Source: Caenorhabditis remanei (Eukaryota; Nematoda; Chromadorea; Rhabditida; Rhabditidae). From it: a DNA stretch of 64,000 bases. Made by a program: the position numbers and the translations under genes. The stretch is from assembly GCF_010183535.1 (NCBI RefSeq), contig NC_071333.1, positions 806,001 to 870,000 of the forward strand, read 5' to 3'. Positions 11,014-21,175 of the stretch are shown here, in pieces. The notes under the pieces are model-generated. The model worked only from the letters and a program-made list of their open reading frames with translations, ran no database searches and was not told where the DNA came from. Every line of letters begins with the position of its first letter. Positions within the stretch are counted from its first letter, which is position 1.

Positions 11014-13235
11014 CTTAGCCCAAATCGGAAGTTAAACCTCGAAAAAAATCACATAGAACCTTATAAGCGAATACGGGAAGCGAAAAGAGAAAAAAGAAGC
11101 GGAGAGAGTTGGACGGGAGGCGAGAGAAAGAGAGAGTGCGAGAGAGACAATGGTCGGGCTCGAGACGCAGAGAGCGAACGCGCCCTTGTTGTTTGCGCAC
11201 ACTGTGGCGGGCGAGGAGGAGAGGGGAGGGTGGGGGCTGACTCAGTCATTTGAATGAATGAATGTTGCTAAATGAACCGCACCGGTGACCAGTACGGATG
11301 GGAAGGTGAGCGGAGAGGGCACAATGGGGTTGCGAAATGAGCGCGATTGGTGGTAATAGAAAGGTGTTGGTGTGTGTGGATATGGGGATAGATGCATGTG
11401 GGGAGGAAGGAAAGCGGGTGTCTATTAGCAGAACAAGGGGAAATGGGGGATAATAAAGAATCCATGAGTACTGGTCTATTGATTGTGTACCTTCTGCATT
11501 CTTTCCGGTAACCGCACATTTGTTTAAAAGGAGTGAAAATGTTGTAGTTAGTATAGCAAAGACTATATAGTGAATACAAACCTAATGTTGTATCAAGACA
11601 TCAAGGAGCCCCCGTTTTTTGATGGAATACAAATTCTTCTGGAAAAGTTGAAGAAAAGACAGAAGGAAAGAAAGAATGAGGGAAATTGAAGAAGAGGGGC
11701 GGTTATATAGGCGCCCCGAGCTAATGGAAAACAATAAAAATTTGCATATTGCTCAAAAAATTTGCCTTCAACACAGGAGTTTTATGGGCTATAAACGAGG
11801 GGTTCTTGGTACTGATGTTTGGTGGTTGGGGGTACTGTAAAAGGGATGAATGATCCGAAATACTGATTTCAGCCGGAGAGTTAGGTTTTTGAACGGGAAA
11901 AGAAACAAAAAGAGAAAAGTGAGAAGAAAACGCCAGAACTAACAAATGGGAAGCTATCTAAGGGGAAAATGAGTAGAAGGGCGCAGATATATGTCTATAT
12001 ATCACTATCTGCGGACGAATGGCATGTGTTCTGATTTAACCTTTGCAAGAGGGGAAGGCGGCTTCAAGACAAAGAACTGAGAATGAGAAGTGTATTGTTC
12101 AAGGTTTTTGGTATTCTGAATACTTATAGGAGGAGATGTGGAGGACAAGAAATGAAAGGCTTTTACTACGAATATTGAATATTTCTGTATGCTAAGAAAT
12201 AAAGACAAAAGTTCTGAAATGAGTGCCAAAAAAACTAGAGAAAGAATCACGGATTCGAGACCGCCCAGGTTGGGAAAATTGAATACGTTAAAAAACAAAA
12301 AGTTCATGATGCTCATAAACTGTTCTATGACAGATTTTTTGGTAATTTCGGGGATAAAACATTGAAGACAATATTCTCAATGTCACAGATAAGGTGTCCA
12401 GATTGATTACAACAGTAATCGGCCAAAATTGGATTAGAAACCGTCTGACCAGCGAAAAGCTGAATTATCAATCATGAGTTTGATATCCGTTCTTTTTGTG
12501 TTAAAAATGTATTCGTTTGGCATAAACGGGCCCGGCCGATTTGAGAATATACACAGGCTTGGTCCGGGTCACAGTGCAGGAATTTGAAAATTTTAGTTTT
12601 TTGGAATTTTTTTTGATTTTTTCTCAAAAAAGGCCGAACTTTTGGCGATGTTTTTAATTTTCTCAAGCGTACATAGGATTTTCGACTATTTTTGATGAAA
12701 ATTTCATGAAATTCGAAAAAATTTGCAGGGGAAAATGCTAATGTTTCAAGAATGAGTTTGATATCCGTTTTTTTTCGTGAAGAAAATTTATCAGTGTGGA
12801 AAAATAGCAGTTTTCTCTCCGATATTAGTTTTATCGTTTCGGAAAAACAAATTCAAGTCTAATCAATATGATATGACTCATATATGAGTTATTTAGATGC
12901 TATGAAACACTTTCAACTATTTTTTTTTTTGAATCATGCCGCCCCATCAACATCGTATCATCGGATTCTTTCAATGGTCCGGGTCCACACCTGAAAATAA
13001 TCTCACAACTCAACAAATAACTCCTTGATTCATTTGTTCTTATTTCTCCATCTTCCCTTCTTACAATATGATGACTTTAAAGAGACTAAAAACGAATCTG
13101 CGACTAGTCAAACATAAAACATGATAACGATAGTGATTTTGTAATCATTCAGCGTTGATAAACTGTGCATTTTCACTCTTTTTTTTTGACTGAAAGTTTA
13201 AGTTTCTCTCCTTTCCAACTTTTATACTTTCAGGA
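11014..13235. other. Intergenic region between divergent lgl-1 and the carboxypeptidase gene
   Basis: This 2.2 kb region separates divergently transcribed genes. Positions 11060-11260 are GA-rich (CT-rich on the lgl-1 strand) and contain a perfect AP-1-type site TGACTCA at 11238-11244, a likely lgl-1 promoter. The open frames at 11268-11579, 11721-11945 and 12005-12316 (all minus) lack domains and look like shadows of purine-rich DNA. A dispersed repeat copy occupies about 12500-12730. A pyrimidine tract with TTTCAG at 13225-13233 marks the acceptor just before the carboxypeptidase start. Confidence 0.5.
12500..12730 (+). repeat. Dispersed GGCCCG-block repeat, copy 1
   Basis: The copy starts with ACGGGCCCGGCCGATTTGAG near 12527, passes through a T-rich block with TTTTTTTGATTTTTTCTCAAA, and ends with GCGTACATAGGATTTTCGAC near 12668 followed by TATTTTTGATGAAAA. 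The same ordered blocks occur at 18795-19030 (same strand) and 44040-44310 (opposite strand). No ORF of its own. Confidence 0.7.
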
Positions 13236-15302
13236 ATGTTGCTGGCATTTCTACTATTATTGGTGCCTTTGGTAGTAGAATCGAAGCTGCCACCATTTTT
13301 CTTGGGTAAAATTAATGGGCAGACTCTTTTGAAGTGAGTTCACCTTGAACTTATGGGCGTAACACTCAATTTTCAGTCATCACTTAAACCAACTAACTGT
13401 CACTAGCAATGCTGGAGTTCTGGACCAGTACCCATGGTTGCAAGTCAAAAACTTCACCCAAAAATTAGATCATTTTGACCCATATAACACCAAAACATGG
13501 AACCAGAAGTACTTCTACAACCCGAAATTCTCGAGAAATAACTCTATCATCTTCTTGATGATTGGAGGAGAAGGTCCAGAGAACGGAAAGTGGGCTGCTA
13601 ACCCAGACGTACAGTATCTTCAATGGGCTGCCGAATTTGGAGCTGACGTTTTTGATTTGGAGCACAGATTCTTTGGAGACAGTTGGCCAATTCCGTAAGT
13701 GCCATATCAGCCTTGGAACTTGATCAAGGTTCCAAATTTCCAGAGACATGACCACCAACTCCCTCCGCTACCTCACCACTCAACAAGCCCTCGCTGACTT
13801 GGCCTATTTCATCGAGTCCATGAACCAACTGTACGGTTTCAAGAACCCACGATGGGTTACTTTTGGAGGAAGTTATCCAGGATCGTTGTCTGCCTGGTTC
13901 AGACAAAAGTATCCCCAATTAACGGTTGGATCAGTGGCTAGCAGTGCTCCAGTCAACTTGAAACTTGACTTTTACGGTATTTGAACCGTTTTCCAAAAAG
14001 GTTCATTTATATTTTTCGAATTCAGAATACGCCATGGTCGTTGAGGATGATTTGAAACTCACCGATGTTAACTGTGCCCCAGCTGTCAAAGACGCTTTCA
14101 CCAAGATTCAGAAGTTGTCACTCACGGCTGAAGGAAGAAACCAGTTGAATGGTTATTTCAAGTAAGCGTTTCTAATATTTGCAAAGTACCGCTATGTACT
14201 AAACTGCAAATTTCAGTCTTCAACCACCTTTCGATGGAAAGACCACGAAACTTGATATCAACAACTTCTTTGGTAATCTCTTCAACACATTCCAAGGAAT
14301 GACTCAGTACACTTATGACGGACAGGTAAGTCTCACATAGCTGTGAACTACATGTTCATATCATGTTTCAGAGTAACAGTACTCACTCTGATAAGACTGT
14401 TAGAAAAATGTGCCAAATTATGACTAATACATCGGAACCGGATACAGTGAGGAGAGTTGAGAACTTGTTCTTGTGGTTTAACGTAATGGAGCCTGCTGAT
14501 CCAGATCATCTCACAGTTATGCCGAATAGTTATTGGGATGTTATCAAACAAGTTGGAAGCGGAGACCTGAAGGTTTTGGGTCCAGATGGAGGTAATTGTG
14601 TCTGATTTCCAGATTTGAGAGCCATTTCTAAGGATAAAGTTTTCAGCTGCCGCTCGTGGATGGATGTGGCTGTGTTGTAACGAGATTGGGTTCTTGCAAA
14701 CCACTAACCAAGGAAATAACGTTTTTGGATCGGGAGTCACCTTAAAGTGAGCGATATACAAAAAAATAAAGACCAATTGAAATCCAAACTTTTTTCCAGC
14801 TTATTCATTGATATGTGCACTGACATGTTCGGAGATACCATAAAAATCAAGCAAATTATGGCAGGAAACAAAAAATCTCAAAACTACTATGGTGGTGCTG
14901 ACTTCTACAATGTAAGCATCTTTCTGTCAGCAGGCTTCCCCATATATAATTTTCAGGCAACCAACGTCGTTCTTCCGAATGGCTCCCTCGACCCATGGCA
15001 TGCATTGGGAACCTACAAAACTGTTGAAAGTCAAGCTCTTCTCCCATACCTTATCAATGGAACCGCCCATTGTGGAGACATGTATCCTTCTTATGACGGC
15101 GAGCCAAATTCTCTTCCAGCGGCTCGCGCATTTATAAAGCAGCATGTCAGAGAGTTTATTAGTGAGTGTTTTGAAAGTAGTCTATCCAATAATTTGTCTT
15201 GTTTCAGGATACGATCCAAATGTTGATGGACCAAAGACTAGTGCCGCCTCCAATTCGTTATTCGTAGTTATTTCTCTTATTGCTTTTATCTTGTTCCAAT
15301 AA
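13236..15302 (+). CDS. S28-family serine carboxypeptidase (prolylcarboxypeptidase-like)
   Basis: Peptidase family S28 enzymes (PRCP/DPP7/thymus-specific protease type) release residues at proline bonds in secretory or lysosomal compartments. Ten exons read cleanly from MLLAFLLLLVPLVVES, a signal peptide, at 13236, two bases after a TTTCAG acceptor. The family motif FTQKLDHFDPYNTKTWNQKY follows, then LMIGGEGP and LEHRFFGDSWP. The catalytic triad is visible: Ser in TFGGSYPGSLSAW, Asp in LPNGSLDPWHALG and His in INGTAHCGDMY. Several Asn-X-Ser/Thr sites are present. The C-terminus is hydrophobic (SLFVVISLIAFILFQ) after a small-residue stretch, a pattern compatible with GPI attachment or a tail anchor. 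I recall C. elegans F56F10.1 as the counterpart. Function beyond peptidase class is inferred. Confidence 0.93.
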
Positions 15303-15861
15303 GTTTCTTACTTGTGAAATAAAACATTTGATTTATGTTTGACAAACCAATTTTTCCTATTTTAACAAGCTATATCGTTACAAATAGTGACAATTACAAG
15401 ACAGCATTGACTTTTACCAACTGTGAACCCATGATTTTCATTAAAGAAAGTTATCGTCAAAAAAATCAGACCAAAAATACAATTTTCCATCCTAAATCTA
15501 ATTATACTGTGTATCATTCTTTGTTCTACGCAAACTAATAAATATTTCGCCACTTCCCTTTCTTCTGTTCTCATCCTTCCCTTCTTATTCTTCTCCTTTC
15601 TCTTTCTGCCAATTCCTTCCTCCCCTCACCTGTCCTTTCCGCGATATAATCTACGTTGCATTAGCCTCCTCGTCTCATCGGACACGAACGTTGTGCGGGG
15701 CACTGTGCAAATGCGCTCCACGGAGAACAATAGGAAACAGAGAACGAAACCCGTACACACACGCGCTTATTATTTCTTTCTTCTCGTTTCTCCTCGTTTT
15801 CTTCACTTCTGACACAAATTTCATGAAGATTTTCCACATTTTATCATTGTTTCAGCGTAAA
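15303..15861 (+). other. Intergenic region and promoter of the RING gene
   Basis: After the carboxypeptidase poly(A) signal the DNA is AT-rich to about 15540. A strongly CT-rich tract then runs to about 15640, followed by a GC-richer block (15660-15770, with TTGTGCGGGGCACTGTGCAA). A TTGTTTCAG acceptor ends at 15855, seven bases before the ATG of the RING gene. I see no coding sequence. Confidence 0.5.
15318..15323 (+). terminator. Poly(A) signal of the carboxypeptidase gene
   Basis: AATAAA lies 16 nt after the TAA stop at 15300-15302, indicating a very short 3' UTR. Confidence 0.7.
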
Positions 15862-18375
15862 ATGGACCCCCAACAAGTGCCCGAGCCGTCGTCACGAAGT
15901 CGGTCGTTATCTTCTCATTTCCCACATATGCCCACTTCGATGCATCCTTATGCCGACGGTATTCATTCGCTATTTGGGGTGAGTGTCATTCTTTGGAAAC
16001 TGAGATATGAGATGAAGTTTTATTTCAGAGTGCCATGCAAAACTCAGACATTTTAAACCAGTCAACGTCCACAAATCGAAGTATAGAAGACCCGGAATCG
16101 CTTGACCACTTGAGAAACAACGAAAGAGAGCAATGTGAGAAAAAAAAATCAATGAACAATTAGGATAATGAGAGATTTTGAGGATTGAGACGAGTGTGAT
16201 TCCGAGAAAAGTTTTGAAATTAAAATTTCTTTAGAAAAATGATCATTGTGTAGTTGAATTCATCGAAATAGTAATACAAACTTTTAGAAAGAACGTATAG
16301 CTGACTATTTCATGACTCCGATAGTCATAGAAATGTGAAAATGTGAATAATACTCCTCTCACTAGTAGCAAAAAACAACTGAATTGTCTCTTTTCAGTAC
16401 TCGACCAACGCCAAATTCGAGAAGGATTCCAGCAGCTACGGAACACGTTCGATAACTCACGAGAAGGTCAAACACTTCTGAACATTATCAAAAATGTGCT
16501 TCCCTTTCTGACACTTTTTGCTGCCAAACTGATGTTCGACCACTTAAACGACATCTTTCAATTTGCTCTGCTCTTTGTCACATTTCTTCAAGCAGACTTT
16601 CTGGTTCAAAAAGTTATGTCTGGAGGTGAGTATATCTTACAAGAGAAATATTTGGAGACGCGGCTTTCAAATAATCTATAAATTTGGTAATAGGTATTTT
16701 TAACTACGGAAAGTCCATTTCTGCCATCAAAACCGGTTAAATGTCTCTGCAAATCGAGTTATGCGCTCTCAAACTTTTCATGTGGTTATGCAAAGATGTG
16801 CTCATTCATAACGTAAACGCTGGGAAACACATATAAATCCGCGAGATATATGCGGCCGATTTGGAATTCCATGTGGAAAAGCTTAAGCATATGAAAAGTT
16901 TGAGAGCTCATAACTTGGCTTGGAGAGACATTCAGTCGGTTTTGACTGTAGAAATGGACTCCGCGTAGTCGAAATTAACCAAATTGTTTAGTCGTTGAGA
17001 CTCGAGTCTCCAAAGACTTCCCTTGTTAGAAAAAACTGACTTTAGGTTCTTACCGTACTCTTTCAGGTTTCTCCAACAAGTTTCTGCAAATTTTGTACTG
17101 TTTCGGGTTTAGTATAATGACTGTTCTCTACCTGCGGAACTACTCGATGGACGATTTTGAGTTTTCGAACACTTTTGGGTTGAATATCTTGGTAAGCCTT
17201 CATAGAAGCTTGCTAAATGACATTTTCTCATTTTCAGTACTTTGTTAGCGGTGAATTCAAAGAACTCTCTGTGTCATCTACAATTTACGGAGTCATCATG
17301 ACCGACACCTCATTCAAACTGATCACAGTAATTCCAAAGTCCTTGGTGAGCACCTTCAGTTTTTTGTGTCATACTCACTATACTATTTCAGATTGTGATT
17401 ATCCCAGAAGCATACACGTCTCAGTCGTACAAGAGGAAAGTATTGCAGTCGATTGAATATTGCTCCCAGGTAGTATAGAAACTTCATTTCTTGGAAATCA
17501 CGATGTCTTTCAGTTATACCGATGTGCTCTTCCGTTCGGACCTTGGCTCCGTCATTTTCTTTTTGTCAACCCGGGAGCTGGTTTCATGATCTATTTCTTC
17601 TCGATCGTCTATTTCTCTTTGAAGGTAGGATTTTGACAGTACGCATGGTTTCTGAAACTGTTAGTCAGACCAAAAATTCCTGCGCTAAAATAAAACAATT
17701 TCGAACTTGGTGTGAGCGGAACTTAAGAGCACATTTTGAATATGCGAGGAGAATAGACGTACGGAATAAGTCTGAAAATGATTTTTATTCTGATTATTTC
17801 AATACATTCCACTACTCGACCAATCCATATTGATTTTCCCATTTCCAGGTCGGAGAAATGTACCGCTACTCGCTCTTCGTCAAAAAGTCGGTCAGATGCC
17901 TCCTCACGGTGAGTAATATAATCCACGCCGTTAACATTTCTAATTTTTCCGTACTTTCAGGACAGCTCCGTCGGAACTTCAGTGAAACTTGTCGACCTCG
18001 ACGACAAACAATGTACAGTATGCCACGAAGACTTGTCGTACCCAATCAAGCTTGAGTGCTCACATGTTTTTTGTAAAACGTGCATCGAAACCTGGCTGGA
18101 CCAGAAAACAACGTGTCCAATGTGCAGAGCTGAGGTTACGAAAGATGTGGTGAGTTTTCTAGGTGGAGATCCAAATAAAAATAGTGTCTGGAATGTTGTG
18201 ACAAGCTCACATGAGTCTTTATGAATTTATAATTACAGTGAAACCTGAAAATCTGTGCGTGTTAGTTCTTCTTTGAGAAAACGTCGCTTTTACTGAGTAA
18301 TCAGCTTGAAATATTACTTTCCAGGACAACGAATGGAAGAACGGAGGAACAAGCTACGCGATTCGCATGTTCTGA
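15862..18375 (+). CDS. Multipass membrane RING-finger E3 ligase, RNFT1/RNFT2-like
   Basis: RNFT1/2-type proteins are ER membrane E3 ubiquitin ligases with several transmembrane segments and a C-terminal RING. Ten exons join in phase from MDPQQVPEPSSRSRS. A Ser/Pro-rich cytosolic N-terminus is followed by hydrophobic segments (FLTLFAAKLMF; IFQFALLFVTFLQADFL; FLQILYCFGFSIMTVLYL; GAGFMIYFFSIVYFSL). The RING is complete: CTVCHEDLSYPIKLECSHVF, then CKTCIETW and CPMC, i.e. C-x2-C, C-x-H-x2-C-x2-C and C-x2-C. It ends NEWKNGGTSYAIRMF, like the conserved tail after the RING in RNFT proteins. Intron 3 carries a fold-back element at 16681-16986. The class is well supported; the specific orthologue name is not known to me. 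Confidence 0.9.
16681..16986. repeat. Fold-back element with ~105 bp arms in intron 3 of the RING gene
   Basis: The left arm (16681-16790) begins AATTTGGTAATAGG and contains GGAAAGTCCATTTCTGCC, ACCGGTTAAATGTCTCTGC and CTCTCAAACTTTTCATGTG. The reverse complement of the right arm (about 16885-16986) reads CAATTTGGTTAATTTCGAC, GCGGAGTCCATTTCTACAG, ACCGACTGAATGTCTCTCC and CTCTCAAACTTTTCATATG in the same order. The two arms therefore form an imperfect hairpin of more than 100 bp around a ~95 bp centre. Non-coding, MITE-like. Confidence 0.75.
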
Positions 18376-19388
18376 TTCCAATGACATCATCTTATCTACA
18401 TACACCCCCGTGAAGATATTTGTGTAATTTTAAATATTGATTTTTTGCTCAATCCCTCCCACTAGGTGCCTATTTCTGCTTCGTTAGCAATCTACCGTTC
18501 TGTACTTTTTTGAATCCGGGTTAACACGTCATTCAACATATCTTTCTTCTTTTCAAGGTTGTTTTTATCTTATTTTTGTGATATATTTTCAGCTTTTCAC
18601 TTTATCTGAAATGAATTGTTTTGTATTTTGTTGCTTTTAATATTTTTGTAGATAATGATCTGTCAGGCAGTACAGTGGCAGCTGCGAAGTTTGACATTGT
18701 TGCATTTTTTGACATTGTTGTTTTTTTTTTTGACAAACCGTCAGCTATAAAGAGTGGTACGGAAAACAGTTTGATAAGGAAATGTCCTGAAAATGAGACT
18801 AGCGTGGCCAGGCCGGGCCAATTCGAGATTTTTCACTGGCCCTTCTTGGACCCGGTCTCACTAGTCAGTACAAAAATTTGAATTTTTGAATTTTTTTGAT
18901 TTTTTTGCAAAAAAAGTAGAATTTTCAACTGTTTTTGAATATCGATAGGAACTCGAGCGTACATAGGATTTTTGACTATTTTCGATGAAAAATTCAAATA
19001 CTTTCGTTCCCCTTCAACTTTTCGGTTTCTCGATTTTGTCGTAAAAATGTATTCTCGCCTGAAGATTAAAACAACTATCAGCAGTCTCTGAGAAACAGGA
19101 AGTGCAAGATTTTTCTTAAAGTCCATTCCAAAAAAATCAGAAAATTGGACTTTAAAGTGCAGTGCCAAAATTTTTTTTGAAGTATAAAATCAAAAACAAA
19201 ACCAAGTACATGTAATCCGTGTCCTTTTCATTCCTATTCCGTTTCCCTTGACTCCTTCCTATTATTCCAATTTCCTTTTCTAATTCCATGATTCATATTC
19301 TAAAGAAGGAGTCTATGCACACATGAATTTCATTTTTATATGTCTGTCCACTCTCCGCCTCTTTGTTATTACGGGGGCGCTCCGCTCG
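18376..19388. other. Intergenic region between the RING and four-pass genes
   Basis: Downstream of the RING stop at 18373-18375 the sequence is T-rich with no clear AATAAA close by. A dispersed repeat fills 18795-19030. CT-rich sequence at 19230-19290 and a GC-richer block at 19365-19490 precede the next gene. The open frames at 18621-18881 and 18833-19168 fall inside or beside the repeat and are not genes. Confidence 0.5.
18795..19030 (+). repeat. Dispersed GGCCCG-block repeat, copy 2
   Basis: Blocks in order are GAGACTAGCGTGGCCAGGCC, GAGATTTTTCACTGGCCC, ACCCGGTCTCA, a TTTTTTTGATTTTTTTGCAA tract, and GAGCGTACATAGGATTTTTG near 18955 followed by ACTATTTTCGATGAAAA. The same blocks appear at 12500-12730 and, inverted, at 44040-44310. 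Confidence 0.75.
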
Positions 19389-19402
19389 GTTCCTATGGCA
19401 AC
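19389..19402 (+). promoter_or_regulatory. X-box (RFX/DAF-19 site) upstream of the four-pass gene
   Basis: GTTCCTATGGCAAC fits the nematode X-box consensus GTHNYYATRRNAAC at every position. It lies 139 bp before the ATG at 19541, within the usual 60-250 bp window for DAF-19 target genes in C. elegans. DAF-19 drives cilium genes in sensory neurons. Conservation in other species is untested here. Confidence 0.7.
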
Positions 19403-19540
19403 AATGTGCCGCCGTCAAAACGAGATTGCTGTCCTTAGTTCCCTCTCCCTCTCTTTCTTTTCCGGTGTGCGCACATCGAGAGCTAACTGGTTCGAAGTCT
19501 TGTTAACTCTCCCTCATTTCTTGGATTTTCTTACACTTCT

Positions 19541-20938
19541 ATGGCTCATATAAACCATGCGTATTCGGATACTTCCGGTAGCCATCACAATGGACAGGAT
19601 TCTCATAGAAGAGGTCTAAACTCACTCTCTCCAACTTTCTTCATCCGACCGAAAACCACCGGACTAGTTAGTCTGTTCATCCAAACGGTTTTATTGATTG
19701 TCAGTGCCACTACATCACTATTCTTTTTCTATCATGTTGGTGGTTATGAATACACACATTGGAACGAGAACTCTACTATTCTGGAGCCCATAAATCATAA
19801 CATCAATCGTAACTCGGCCGGTGAAATGGTAACCCCAATGGTCTCAAATGATGGAAGTGATTCCTTGGTATCAACTGCTGAGAGAAAATTGGACTTTCTC
19901 GAGAGATCCTATCTGGTGAGTGGTGTTTGAACAACAACTGAAAGTTTGAATATTGAACAACCAAAACTTTGTGTAATTGGTATTTCCTTTGCATTTCGCA
20001 ATGTCATGTGCCTGCCTTATGTGTCACATTCATCATCTGAAAAACAAAGTTATTAGTTTTGTTTTTGTGATTTCCAAACCACATAATTGTATATTTGAAA
20101 TGTGTTGCATGACAAATTTTCAACTAATCTCATTTTTCAGTACCTATTATTTCAGTACAACGATAGTGATGGGGAAACTGTCAATTTATTGTTCGATCCC
20201 GAGGATAGCCCGAACTCTTTCATTGAGAACGCATCTTTTGGTATTGAACAAGTTCCGTTGACCACTGTTATTATTGGGGTATGTCTAACTTTTTCTGACT
20301 TTTTTTGGAATTCCTTATTTCTTGTTTAAGGATGTCGAATTCGACTGGTTAGAAGTGATCCGAATTTCCACCCTTGTGTATCTTGCCATATGCGCTGCTT
20401 GGGTGATCTCAGGCCTTCTGTTCATTTGCACAATTAGAAAGGAGCTATTGGACACCGCGGTTCTCAACACTACTATTCTTATTTTGGTGGTCCTATTTGA
20501 AGTTGCTCATGCGGGACTTGTGACGTCTCTGTTATTCTTTCAGGTTTCGAAATGGAGGGTAGTATCATACATATTTTTGTTTTCAGAGAGAAATGAGTTG
20601 GAGAACATTAGCAATCACAATTGGATCAGTTATCATTTTGTTCTGCTGCGCTTTCCTTGGTTTCGTATGTGTTTCGTTGAACTGCGGTTGGATAAAGTAC
20701 ATTGATTACATGCACGGAAAGAAAACGGTTAGTGGAGAGTCAAAGTTCATAAGAAAAGTTCAAACTAGAAAAGTTGCATGAACATCTTAAGTATTTGCAG
20801 TGTGCTATTTGCTGCTTGTTCCGCTGTTGCGGCAAATCGAATGAGTCCGCGGAAGACGGTGTCGTAGGAAACGGAGCTCCCACCAATGCTCGTCAATACG
20901 AGAATGACGTGCAATTGGACCGTTTCGATGCATTCTGA
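19541..20938 (+). CDS. Four-pass membrane protein, candidate cilium protein
   Basis: I do not recognise the family. Five exons (19541-19915, 20154-20279 or from 20139, 20330-20544, 20587-20728, 20801-20938) encode about 250 aa. The N-terminus is polar (MAHINHAYSDTSGSHHNG). TM1 is LVSLFIQTVLLIVSATTSLF. A ~130-residue loop with Asn-linked sites follows, then TM2 (STLVYLAICAAWVISGLLF), TM3 (TILILVVLFEVAHAGLVTSL) and TM4 (AITIGSVIILFCCAFLGFV). The cytosolic tail has a cysteine cluster (CAICCLFRCC), a likely palmitoylation site. The layout resembles tetraspan/MARVEL-like proteins. The X-box at 19389 suggests expression in ciliated neurons. Exon 2 has two in-frame acceptors 15 nt apart, giving or omitting YLLFQ. 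Confidence 0.82.
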
Positions 20939-21063
20939 TTTTTTGGAACAATACTTCTTTATTAATCTCTCTCACACTTGACATGATTGACTGGACATAT
21001 GACTTATGACATTTTTTGCACATTCTTCGTAAACTGAATAATACTTGACGCTGAAAGACTTTG

Positions 21064-21080
21064 AAAATAAATAAATAAAT
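21064..21080 (+). terminator. Poly(A) signal cluster of the four-pass gene
   Basis: Overlapping AATAAATAAATAAATAA follows the stop at 20936-20938 by about 125 nt and precedes the end of the convergent MAM gene at 21176. A reverse-strand AATAAA for the MAM gene lies at 20958-20963, so the two 3' ends overlap. Confidence 0.5.
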
Positions 21081-21175
21081 AACTCAATTTGAAAAAGAAA
21101 AAGTAAAGCAACAATTTGAGAACATTGGGAGAAGTGAAAAGCAGAACAAAAACAATAAATTATGAATTATAAGGA

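Noticed and set aside
14348..14776. Minus-strand ORF of 142 codons
   Set aside because: Antisense shadow of carboxypeptidase exons 6-7.
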